From the NCBI GenBank assembly GCA_035048495.1, contig CM068547.1:32434502-32498501 (forward strand): 64,000 bases of DNA, in the 5' to 3' direction. Below, piece by piece: positions 1-13,000 of the stretch. Made by a program: the position numbers and the translations under genes. This DNA is from Euptelea pleiosperma. Lineage: Eukaryota > Streptophyta > Magnoliopsida > Ranunculales > Eupteleaceae. The stretch's first letter is position 1; each line of letters begins with the position of its first letter. Under the pieces are notes generated by a model. The model searched no databases, was not told the origin of the DNA, and saw only the letters and a program-made list of their open reading frames with translations.

Positions 1-982
1 TGAAACAATCTCTATGTCAGTTAAATTGGCCAAGCAGAAATTACACTTCTTCAAATTTACTGCATCAGTCTATGTGAGCTCTGTCCCATATTTTGAAAAC
101 TGAACCAGTCAGCAAACCTGAGAAGTGGGTGGCCCGGGTCAATCTGGTTCAACTGTCGAGTCCACCCGGTTGACCTGTGAAATTACATGATATGGTAAAT
201 AAATCGGTAAAAAATAGAAGGGACCAGTTTTAACAGTTTAACCTCGTTGGTAGAGTTTGCTGGTTCGGATGGTTCTAAGGATCAAGAACAGACTCGGATG
301 TAAACTTAGATTGTTTTTGGGGCTGGTTAACCTGTCCACTGGTTGAATCATCCGGGCCAATTTTCAGAACACTGGCTTTGTCAGTTTTGATAGTCTGTAC
401 CCCTCTCACCTCCTGTGCACCACCTGTACGGTAGAGATTTATAAGCATTATAAGTATTATTCCATGCCTCATTATCACTAATTCTACCAATACGACTACT
501 AATTGGCAATTCCAGCTGCTGCAAATTTTTTTTACAAACAAGCCTAGGGATTTGCGCAAAACATTAATGGATTGTGTGATGCTAGCATAGGATATCGACA
601 TCTCCTAAGGAGGATATTTTGGGTCCTTGTAACCCCAATTTTAGTTTCTTGTTTAATTTTTTATCTGTCAGTGCTAGCCTCCTCGCTCCTTCCCCATAGG
701 GCCATGGGCCTTCTTTTTTTTTTCATGCCTCAAACAAGGGCTAGGGTGGTGTAGCAAGGTAAGGGGTGGGCCGGGAAGGAACAAAGCACACACAAAGCTA
801 AGCAATAGCAGAGCCATGGGGGTAAATTTATTGAAATATTTGCTTTTTGGTAGCTTGATTAAGTAATTCTGTTTTGAAATGAGCCATAGAATTATTAACA
901 GTTGGCAACTTTGTTGAGGACAAATCGTTACCATAGTGTTGAATTGTTTGTGATTTTGTTGGTTTCCTTTGGCATCTCCCAG
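1..982 (+). other. intron of the phosphomevalonate kinase gene (5' part off window)
   Basis: No convincing coding sequence. The stretch ends at a good acceptor (ag at 981-982) directly before the first kinase exon visible here, so I read it as the 3' part of an intron whose upstream exon lies outside the window. Short open frames here resemble nothing I know. Confidence 0.7.
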
Positions 983-3900
983 GCGTGGACGGATGTGAAA
1001 TTAACATCTCCTCAGCTCTCCAGAGAAATCGTATACAAAATGTCGCTAAATAATTTAACTCTCCAGTGTGTCTCTCCAAGGCAAGTTTTAACTGCGTTCT
1101 GCTACTGTAATTGAATATATTTGTTTCTCCTATTGTTATATGTATTTGTATTTATTTGCACATTTACATACATGTACTTGCATATTTGCCATTTCAAATG
1201 TATATATGGCACAGAACACAGTGTGGGATTGCAGACAAATCTGTTGAGCCACAAGCAAAGTTACCGAGTGTTTCCTGTAAACTTGGTAACTGCATGTGGA
1301 CCATCTAGGAAACACATTTTTTGGGGAAGTGCTGAAGTTGACACAAACCATTCTCAATCATAACAATTGCTATTGCCTCAAGATTTCAGGGATTCTGCCA
1401 ACCCTTTTGTGGAACAAGCAGTGCAATATGTTGTAGCAGCTGCGCATGCAATACTCATTGATAAGGATAAGAAGGATGTTCTACAGAAGCTACTCTTGCA
1501 AGGTAATGTTGGGGATCTACTCACTGTTCAATCCTGTTGTAGATATAGAACTAATATAACTCCAAATATTTAAAATCTCAACTGGATTAGTCATGCAGGT
1601 CTTGATATTACGATCTTAGGTTCCAACGATTTCTATTCATATCGGAATCAGGTATTCTTACCACTTTTTCTTTTGTGTGTCAATTTAAGCGTTAACTTTT
1701 TTTAGCTTCTTTGTTTTCTTTTTTATTTCCTCCCTTAGTTTCATTTTTTGCTGTAAATAACATTGAAACATGAAAAACCTGAAAGGGGTATTTCTACCGT
1801 GTCTATTATGAAATGGCCTCTAATCAAACACATTTTGCTTGAGATGAAACAAAACTTAATACAGGAAGTAGAAAGCATGTAACCTCAAGCCGTGTTAAAT
1901 GCTTAAATGGTCAAGTAATGGACTATGTCAATCCCCAGTCTCACAATTTAAGCTCAATAGTTTCTTATTTATGTATCCAATCTAAATTCCTGGTCTAATT
2001 AGGCATCTACTTTGGGAAGGTAAGTGTGTTTGTGCATGTGGGTGTGGTGGGAGTGGGGGGTGGGCAGCATAATGTCTGGGTTGCTGTGCATGCAAGTGTG
2101 CATATTGTGTGTTCACCAATGTGTACATGTGCATATTTAGATGCTTTCCTTACATCTTAACTGATAGAATTGGTAGAGGTTATTTCAGCCCGTGATGTTA
2201 ACTGGCAGTTAATTGGAATCAGATTTGTGAATGAAGTCTCAAATTCAAGATTTCAGTAAATTCCTCCTTGCTGAAACGGGTATATTGAGTGCATGAATTT
2301 TGATATAAGGGTCTCAATTTTCTTTCAATGTTCGAGATTAAGTAAACATGAGAGAGAAGTCATATAATACTATCACAGATCATCATAGCCTCATCCTCAC
2401 TCTTTTGGCGTTGACTACAGTTCCACAATCCAACTATTTAGGGCCATAGCTGTTGAAGCATGATTCTTCAAATGTTTTCATACTTGAGCATATTTTATAA
2501 AAAGCTGTTTTGTACTCTGTCTTTTCTTTTAAGAGTTTTGTGGTTTCATTTTTACTTTTTTAATTAAATGTTTCCATTACATACCTGTTGCTCACACATC
2601 CTTACAAATCGGAATCTTAATTTTTTCATACTTTTGCTTGTTAGATCGAAGCACGTGGACTCCCTTTGACATCGGAAACGTTGGCCTCACTCCCACCCTT
2701 TTCATCAATTACCTTTAATGCAGAGGGATCCAATGGGGAGAATTGCAAGCCCGAAGTTGCGAAAACTGGATTGGGTTCATCTGCAGCAATGACAACAGCG
2801 GTGGTTGCAGCTTTACTTCATTACCTTGGAGTTGTTAATCTCCCCTCTTCATCCGAAACTCTGCATCAAGAGGACAGTGCGGATCTTGATTTGGTGCATG
2901 TGGTAGCGCAAAGTGCTCATTGTATTGCACAAGGGAAAGTCGGCAGTGGGTTTGATGTTAGTTCTGCAGTCTATGGCAGTCAACGTTACGTTCGGTTCTC
3001 ACCAGGAGTGCTTTCTTCTGCTCAGGTCTCTCTCTCTCTCTCCCTCTCCTGGTTTGCGTGTGCGCATTGTTGGTTGTGGTGGGGGTTGGGGGCATGGAGT
3101 TTGAAAGCCATCAACATTTCACTCTTTAATATCTAGATTAAGGAGATTAAAGTAGGGCTGTCAGTGGATCGGGTTTGAGTCGGATCACTACTGATTCAGA
3201 CCTGATCCGATCAGAAAATATGCCAGTCTGGATCCGATCCGACATCAAGAAGAGTTCCGGATCCGATCCAATCCAATCCATCCACTAAATCAAAAAGAAA
3301 TTTTATAATTTAAATTATATATTTATCCACTCAAAATTGAAGTGTTGAAAAATAATGACATAAAAAGGGTAAAATTATCTTTATAACTATATATAAAACA
3401 TTTATATATATATTGGATCGGTACATGCCTAATCGGCTACCAATCCAATAAGAAATCGGATCAGCATACATGGACCCGGTACCGATCCAATAGTAATATA
3501 GGTGGGCCTGGACCTGAAATTATCAGATTGGATCAGATTTTCAAGTTGATCCGACCAATTGACAGCCCTAGACCGAAGGTACCAATTAATTAGACTCCTT
3601 ACAGTCAACCACTTGCGTATAGAAACATGTGACGCACATGCAGGGGATTGGGGGCCCCTCATTTTATATTGTTCTGCTAGTTTGTTTGGTAGTGGGCACA
3701 GAGATCAAAAGCCATTGCTGCCCATTTGCTTTAGTGTTTTTATGCCTTTGTAAATGTTGCAGATCTAATTGTTACAATCATTCTATCAGGTCAACTTTTG
3801 GCTCAGGAGATCTACTGTTTTTGATCCATTGAGTGCTGGGCCCCTTCCCTTGCATGTGCAATATTTTATGGTTCCTTTTGGTAGACCATCTGTACATATT

Positions 3901-6900
3901 TTGGTTGAAAAGCTGAGAAGGGTCCCTTTAATTTGGAATGAAGTTATATAATGTCACATGCATCAATTCAAGGATCAGTTTTATATTGAATGTATGTCAT
4001 ATGTTACTGAGAATGTTATATTATCCAGCATTCAGATGTAAATGGGTATGACTAGACACTGTCAACATATCTTAGCACCTCGTACTTGAAACATCATGAT
4101 CGACACCAATAGATCTAGTTTTACTTTGATGCCACAAAAAAACATAAACTTTTGATAGTTTGGCACTTGACTCATGCAATTACTGTTACTTCCTGATTGT
4201 CTCTTATACATATAGATTATCAAGCTCCAAACATTAGTTCCTTTTCCTATACGTATCTGACACATGTTAACCAACTGGGAGGTCCAAGCCCCATGGCTCA
4301 TCCAAGAGCACTCGACATGTAGAAATCTTTACTGTTTTGAAGAATTTAACGAAATCAAAGGGAAATAGTCTAGGCTGCTATAACTGAACTTTGCGCTGTG
4401 GATCTTTCATCATTCTGTTAGCCCTATTCTCCAACAAGAATTGCATTGCAACTATGCCTTCAGTTCCTTAAAGTGTTTTTATTGTTCCTTACCAAGGGTA
4501 ATTTCCTTCTTAATTACTTATATGAAAGGTAGCCTGGGCAGTGACTGCAGACTTCATACCCTGTTAATGCGGGGTTCTTGCCATGTGGCAGGCAGACGTG
4601 GCAAATTTGGACCATCCATTTGATATGGATATGGCACTGTCCACGACATCACACCCATACCTTACCGTGTATAGAACTTATCCTCAATGAATGGCAGCCC
4701 TATTTTTTTTTTTTTAAATTGTAAAAAATAAAAAGAGAAATTGGAATGAAACATGCCACATGGAGAGGGAGGGGGTGAGGTGGTTTAACAGGTGGACTCT
4801 TCGATCCCTCCACCTCAACTGCCACGTGTGAAAACCCTGCATGCACAGAGATTCAAGTCTGTTCTGTCTGCCTAGACTAATCCACTTCTTATTTTCATAC
4901 TTGACATTTGTTAAAAGAATGTCTGTTATGTTATTTCTAAACAAATGATGACATATCTAATCTAAAGATAAGAGAGCTAAGTTTTGCATAAAACAATTAC
5001 AATCCATTCTGAAGTATTACATGCAAGTCTTAGTAAAATTCTTTGGGAAGCTTTCACTGGATGGTGTTTATAATTGTTGCTTTGTTGTGGAGGTACAGGT
5101 TGCAGTGAAAGGAGAGTCATTACAGGAGGTCATCACTGATGTTCTAAAAGGGAAGTGGGATCACGAGAGGACAAAGTTCTCCTTACCACCATTAATGACC
5201 CTTGTGAGTATATTGAAATTTTGCATGTGTTTTATACTAGTGTTGACACCCTCAATGCGTCCACATATGAGATTTTACATTTACTGGTGGATTGTACGAG
5301 ATCTTATGTTGACTGGTGGCAGGGCTGGCACTACCTTAAGGCCATCAAGGCGGTCGCTTAAGGCCCCTCGGTGAGAGGGCCCCCAGCCCAGGTCCCACGT
5401 CCCACTAACCACATGGATTTTTAGCCCACCCCTTATTGGATATACAAACCAAAAATCAACCTGATTGATTATCTCTAGCCATAGATTTTAGTACTTTTTA
5501 GGACATGATTCTAGCTGTTGGATTCAAGCATTTTTTTTGGGTAGTAAATCCAATGGCTAGAAATCATGCATCAACCTGATTTTTAGTGTGTTTATCTACC
5601 AATAGGTGGACTGAACATCCACGCAGTCATTGGCCCCAAAAAATGATCTATGTAGGGCCACGAGAGTCCTCTGCATCGACTGCACCGGATTCCTCTGCAT
5701 CTATATTTTTTTCTGTGCTTTTTTTTATTATCAAGAATAGTTTTTATATAAATATTTCCGATAATATAGAGTTTAATATTTTAATTAATATCATATATAC
5801 TAATATATTAAATATAAAACGGGCCTTGTATAGAGTTTTGCCTTAGGCCTCAACTTGTATCGAGACGGCCCTGACTGGTGGATTAGATGAACATTCCAAG
5901 TCATTGTATTCTTTTGGATTGTTTGCAAGAAATATGATTAATGGTCTAGACAAAAGTCTTTTGATCAGATGGTTATGTTCATCCTATTGGTCAGTTTGAC
6001 CTTAATCATCTCCTTGGTGATTTCTAAACCCTCCAAGACGTGTGGTATGTGTACAACCCAAGCTCGGAGGCTGGCTTCTTCCTGTCCTTCCTTTTCAGGA
6101 GTATCCTCTTATTTTTACTCATGTCAATTAATTTACATTCTCTTACATATGTCCAGCTTAACTAGCACCACGTGCATACGACATGGAAGCTTGCTTTTCA
6201 TAGCTTTACATTAGGGTTGTCAATAGATCGGGCCAGGACCAATCCAATTACAGGTCCACCAGACCCAGAGGGAGTTGACATATATTCAATATGGATCAGA
6301 CTGGGTTGAAGAAGAGTTTTTCCGTTCTCTGAATATATCTTATATTTGTTTTGATCGGTAAAAGCAATATATTAAAACAGGGCTGAGAAGGCCCTAAAAA
6401 GCTATACAGAAGGCCCCAAAAAGCTATATCTTATATAGGGTAGGGTTAATCTAACATGCCTATGTGGGGCCTGCATGGAGATGAGTCTAGGGCTGATTTT
6501 TGGTGAGGTTGATCTCCTCACCATGTATATCATCCTCATGAAAGATCAGTCCATTGTGAAATCCTCTACTCATCTCCATGTGGGCCCCACATAGATGTGT
6601 CAAAAAATCCCAGCGTCCCCCCACCAATACACACACACACTGTCAGGATAGGTTGACTATGCTTTTGTGACTTGTGAATGACACATGGATGTAGGGCCCA
6701 CATGCATATGGGTTGAGGGCTGATTTTTGGTAATGATATTCTTCTCCACATGGATATCAACCTCACAAAAAATAAGCCAATTCTGACATTTCTAGCCATA
6801 TGGAAAGTGGATGACAAGTTTGAAATATTTTGAGACGCCCATTTATATTGTTAACTTTAACTCCACATTTGATACGGTTAGAAGTTTCAAAAAGTGCTGA

Positions 6901-7003
6901 CTTTTTTGTGAAGTTGATCTCCATGGTGAGGAGATGACTCAATTGCATGTGGGCCCCACGACTGTGTCATTTTAGTCAGAAAGCATAGGTAACTTTATCC
7001 CAG

Positions 7004-7035
<32 letters not shown>

Positions 7036-10000
7036 CGTATATATGTATATATATATCATATACGTTATTTTGACACGCTTTTTTGGGGCCCACATGGAGA
7101 TGAGTCAAGAGCTGGTTTTTGGTGAGGATGATCTCCTCATCATGGGATCATCAGCTCATCACGACATTTCTAGCCATATGAAAAATGGATTAGATGTTGA
7201 AAAATTCTGGACTGTCCGTTCCACCGTTAAGTTTAAGTGCACTTTTGATAGGGTTCGAAGTTTCAGAATGGGCAAAATGGCTGATTTTTTGTAAATACGA
7301 TCTCCATGTGGTGATTGTATTCACAAAAAAAATGAACCCGTAGCTCATTTCCATGTGGGCCCCACAATGGTGTGTCATTAGGCGTGTTACAATAAAGTGA
7401 TATATATATGGGCTGGGATAGAATGACTCATGCTATTCTTAATTTCTTACTAAAAATCAGTGCATTCCAACATTTGCAGCCTTGTGAAAAGTGGATTGCA
7501 AATTGAAAAATGTCGGACCATCCATTTCACCGTTAAATTTAGGTCCATATTTGATAGGGCTAGAAATTTTAAAAATTACTGGTTTTTTGTGAGGATGATC
7601 TCCATGGTGAGGAGATCATCCTCACCAAAAATCAGCTCTTAACTCATCTGCACGTGGGGCCCCACGTCCATTAGTAATCTATTAGTAAGAATAGCATGAG
7701 TCATTCTATCTCAGCCCTATGCCAATATATCTATATTACAAAACAGGGAAGTTGTCTCCCCACTTATACCCCCTCTTATATGTTTCAACAAAGAAGGGCC
7801 AAGATCTTATCCCCAAAATAGACGGTGGATCTCAGCCACTCACACCCTATTTTGGCAAACGCTTTGTTGGAGAGTGCCGTGGGCACGGGCCACCCACTAT
7901 CTATATAACAAGTGACAGTGGTTGTCTTATACCCCCTCTTATCTTATACGATTTCAATAATGAGTGGCTGAGATCCACTATGCTTCATATCAATGGCTGA
8001 GATTAACTCCCACCCAATTTTGACAAACACTTTGCCGGAGAGTGCCATGGGCATGGGCCACCCACACATATAACAGAACAACTCAGTTGTATTCTCTTAT
8101 CTTATCCTGCTTCATAAGATAAAGAGTGGTTGAGATCAAATCCATCCATCTAATGTGGACGGTTAGATTTCAGCCACTCAATCCCCCTCATTTATTCATT
8201 CACTCCCACTCATTTGACCTCAATTTATTAAAAATGTGAAATTCAAAATTTGAATTTTAGCACCGTTATTTTTGTTATTTATGTTATTTTCCCATTTTTC
8301 ACTCTGTGCGTTACAATCCGTTATAATGGAAAAAACGGTAATGCCCCAGTCTGTTATACCCTTTGAGTGCCGAAGGCACCCAATTTTTTCAAACGCTTTT
8401 GTCGGAGAGTGCCGTGCGCACCGGCCATTTACTAGTATATATATATATATAACATGCTGTTTCTCCATTCAATTCTTAGAGCCATATCTTCCGTTAAAGC
8501 ACATGTCTTCAAATCGTTTCTCACTATGTCGATTTGGAACGGATGACAATGCTCAGACCTGGACCCTGTCCATTAGATCCCATTCCTTAGTCATAACCCA
8601 ACTTCATTAGATTGGATAGATTTGGATCATCTAGTCAACCTGATCCATTGACAGACCTACTTTACATTCTCTTAATAGCAATCCCAGTAATATCCAACAT
8701 GAAATTTTTTTGAGAATGGAGTGTCCTTGTTAAATAGCTTTCTTGTTTCGTGGCAACATGTTTCTTAGCTTAGTCACGGGGATGCTTTTGACAGCTACTA
8801 GGGGAACCAGGAACTGGAGGATCATCCACACCATCAATGGTAGGTGCTGTGAAGAAGTGGCAAGTATCTGAACCTCAGAAGTCCCTAGATACATGGAGAA
8901 GGTTGGCAGAGGCAAATTCAGCACTTGAAAAACAGCTCAATATGCTGAGTAAAATTTCATCAGAACAGTGGGATACGTACAAATGTGTTATCAGCAGCTG
9001 CAGTGGGCATAGGTGCGAGAAGGTAATTCCTGAGCTCATTTTATTCATACCCATAAAAGTAAACGTAAGAAAAGAATGTCACTTACGCATATTTGCTAAA
9101 TCCATAGGTAAAGTGCATTAATTTTTTAGTGGCTTGCAGTATTGGAGGCAATCAAATGTATTTACCTTTTTTTTTCATTCCTTTTAAAAAAAAAACTGAT
9201 TATTAGTCCATGGTCATAGGCAATATAGGGAAAGTGAATATCTGAGGTACCTGTTTGATTGGTGGTAGATCATACCAATGAATTCGGGTAAATATAGTGA
9301 CATATAGGGGCGTGGGACCCCCCATATGAGCGTAGCAGATCTGCCTTCTCGAAGATTGACTGATCATCGGTCACAACTATTCAATCTATTGCATTCTTTT
9401 GGACAAAGAAAATCTGCCAAACTTCCCAGAGAAAAGAAGTCGATGGATGGAATGGGCATGTTCATCCAATGGGCTGTTTTCTTGAGATAAATTTTTTAGG
9501 TGTCATCCACCATTTGGCTAATCTCTTTTCTTTGCACATCTACTACATATATTGGTATTCCTTCTAAACTGTGTTCTTATCTATCTATAGTATCTACCAT
9601 TATGTTGTTCATTTCCTAATCACTCAGATTATACTAAGTAAAACTACTAATTCTATATTTTTGTGTGCAGTTTGAAGGTAAACTAGTAATTTATTCAAGA
9701 ACTGATCAGATTATTCTTATAAAAAACCAATATTTATTTATACTGCTTTGGAGCAACCACGAGGAAAAATGTTTATCCAGAAAACTTTTTTTTTTTGAAG
9801 TTTTGCAAATTTGGTTTAATTTGCTTGGGCATTTCTAGATTTTTTTTTATGAATATTTGTAAATTATTTGAATGCTAGATTCTATTAAAGTCCCAAAAAA
9901 TGATCAAATTACTTACATGTTTGAAATATCTCATGGTTTCTTAAATCGAAATGTCATTACTTTGTAGCATTTCTGTCCAGTCTAATAAAAAACATAAGAA

Positions 10001-13000
10001 ATACTTTGATTTCTGTCCAGTTATTACTATTATTGTTATTATCGAAGGAGTTGACCTCCTTCAATCATCTATCATCAGTGTGTGTTGACCTAAGGCGTAG
10101 CACAGTAGCGTTTGATTGTGGAACTTGTGCTAGAAGGGAATTTTTATTTTTTGGTTAACAACTCGTGATCCATGTTGGTAATTCAATACACTGCAAGTCT
10201 GCAACTTTAAGCACTCAGCCTTGGTATATCCAGGTCTTTTGAGAGGAGTAAGTTAAGAGTGAGGAGAAAGAAGGAAAGAGAAGAAAGGAGTTTATTGTTT
10301 GTGTTTTCCGACTTGCAATCCTTTTTGGTATTGAGTCCGGCTTCCATAGGACTGGGTCCTATACAATGTTAAAATGCCTTGTGGCACACTCTTTGGGGCC
10401 CACTGACCTCATGAATGTTTGGCCCACCCCATGGTGGACCTACCCACAAAAGTACAGCCTGATTGATGATTTCTGGCCATTTGATTTGACCTTTTTTTTG
10501 TTATGAGCTGTGGTAGTCCCACGCGTCTTAGACAAACATGAGTTTGATCCAGTTTATCTCAACGCATCCTCGTGTCAACTCCCTTAAAATATTTGTGCTT
10601 CATGTTTTGCAAATTTTAATCTATTTTGGTATTTCCCTCCAATGTTTTATTGTAGACGTGAGTGTTAGGATGAAGGATAGCAAGAAACCATCCTCCCCTA
10701 CCTGTGCTATAGACACGGCGCTTAATAATGGGATTGGGACCCACCATGGGTCTCATTGAGGAGATCTACTTTGTCAAAATATGTCTTGATCGTACGATCC
10801 TACCCATCCGATTGACTGACTTCTTTTGGATTGTATGCCATATATTTTGAATTATCCAAAAGAATGCAATAAGTCAGATGGTTAGGGTCATCCCAGTGGG
10901 TCAATTTTTGGCCTAGATCTTCTAGGTGGAACCATGTGTACAGCAAAGTTAAGGAGGATTGGGCGAAATTGAGCCAAGCTTTACCCAGCTCCACTGGGGC
11001 CCATTGTACATTTCTTGAGTACAGGCCTCTACACAGGCTCATGATAATTCAGAAGTGTGGAGCTCAGGTTCAGCTTGACTCGGCTCAGGCCCAAGAACTT
11101 CTATGCTAGGCTCAGTCAGCTAATAAGCTCATAAGATATGCGTACTGCAATACACATATTTATAACTTATGTTATATAATAACAATAATGGTCTTAAAAT
11201 AGCAAGCCCACCAGGCTCCACTTAGGGTCTGCTTATGACAAGTCAAGCCTGCAAGCTCACTGTACTGGCTCAGCTCATTTATGTACCTTAAGGGGAGGGT
11301 GGTTTTCTCCCTTCTTCTTCATCTTCTTTGACTTAATCAAAGTATTTCTCTTTACAGTATAATTATTTTCTATTGTGCTTGGATAAGATCTAACAAACTG
11401 TGATATATGAACAGTGGATCGACCAAGCCACTGACCCATGCCAAGAAGCAGTTGTTAAAGCATTGTTAGGAGCAAGAGATGCCGTTGTTGAGATCAGATT
11501 TCATATGCGCAAGATGGGCGAGGAAGCAGGCATTCCGGTAGGTTCTCTTTTGAAAGAGTAGTTATGTCAGGATGGGAGGACCAGAAAAATTTGCGATCCA
11601 TCCATATACTATACATGTGGCACACCTGCAAGGTGGGACATACAGTAAGTTTCACCAAGGAGATCTTCTAGGCCGAAGATCGATCCAATCAGATGATCGT
11701 ATCTGTCTGATCTATTGCATTCCTTGAGATGCAGAATGAATACAATAGGTTGGATGGTTCTAATCATCTGATCCAGTTACCCAAGATATTTCCTTGCCGG
11801 GACCCACCATAATTAATGAATCCAACCCCCTACATGTGTGTCATGTGTATAGCAGAGGCACGGAGGATGATGTCCATAATTTTCACCAAATAAACTATGT
11901 TTTTCATCTACTAACTGCTAGGGTTGACAGGCTGGGATATCATCAATATGAATTTCATGGTGATATTCGTTAGCTATGCACTCATTTTTGAAACCCTTAA
12001 ATAATTAAAGAAACAGTAGAACTCCACTAGGAGGAGATTATCAAGCGGAAGTTACTAGAGTGAAGGATATTTGGGATGGGTTTTAGTGTGTGTGAGAGAA
12101 ATATTGTTCGGGATGAGCTAGTTTAAATACTCCATGCTGAACTTGTAGAGAAATTTCCTGTGCTATCCTATGAAATGCCAGGTGATACATGTGTGGATCA
12201 ATCTGGACAATCCAACCTGTGGCGGTGTTGGCCCACCTGTATGATCTCTGTGTCCAAAAAGCCGGAGTGTTCCACTGACTTCGTGTGAGGCTCCTTTCAG
12301 TATTGCATTCTTTGGGTCGTAAAAGAACAAAGAAGAAATAATTGGCCAAGTGTGGTGGCAAGGAGTGGGAGAATTGTTGGAGGAAAAGAACAAATTAAAG
12401 AAGGAAGAAAATCAGAATAACAATTGAGAAAACAATCAATAGGGGCCGAGGGGAAAACTTCTCAGGTCTTGTTCTTCTCTAAAACTTCAAAAGCGAAATG
12501 AAAACGTTCCCTTTTACATTATGTATAGGCTGCCCTTTTAACTGACAAACTCTAATAGATCCCCATCCATCATTACATTTACTCTCTACCCTTTTCTTTT
12601 TGATTCATATCGACCCTTTATTTGTAAGTAAAACTAAATTACTCTTCTACCACTAGCTTACATAAAAATAAGAGATAGACTAAAATTTGCTTATCACTAG
12701 GTTATTTTCTAATCACCTTCCTAAATACTACTAACATTTAGTCTGCTAGTTTTCAACTTGTTCTCGGTGCATGAGATTCTGTATCTTGCATGCTAGACCT
12801 GTTGTTGCAAGCCTGTATTTCTTCCTCTCGACCTTGATTCACCTGTGCTCCACAACATCTGTTTCTTTTTCCAAGCCATGAGATCAGGCAATTCCAAGAT
12901 CAGAATTTGTATGGTGGCGATGAGTGGGAATAATTTTCGGAGAGGAAAGGATGAAGAAAATCAGGGAAAATCGACAATCAACAATGGGCAAGGGGAAAAT

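Larger units (their letters stand above)
6212..8659. mobile_element. composite hAT-like element carrying nested insertions
   Basis: Outer ends are TAGGGTTGTCAATAG (6212) and CCATTGACAGACCTA (8659), the same family as the element at 3153-3570. Flanking octamers ctttacat at 6204-6211 and 8660-8667 are identical, so the 2448-bp unit behaves as one insertion that later received other elements. Only about the first 130 and last 50 bp belong to the original element; the middle holds three foldback MITEs, a (TA)n tract, another TIR element and a tandem Helitron-end array. Confidence 0.75.
5204..8794 (+). other. PMK intron (3.6 kb) packed with nested elements
   Basis: Between exons ending 5203 and starting 8795. 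Almost all of it is mobile-element sequence: an hAT-like element at 5320-5873 and a composite hAT-like element at 6212-8659 containing foldback MITEs and Helitron ends. The elements are listed separately. Confidence 0.8.

Noticed and set aside
275..601. Open frame of 108 codons on the minus strand near the left edge
   Set aside because: No homology that I recognise, no promoter context, and it lies in what must be a PMK intron.
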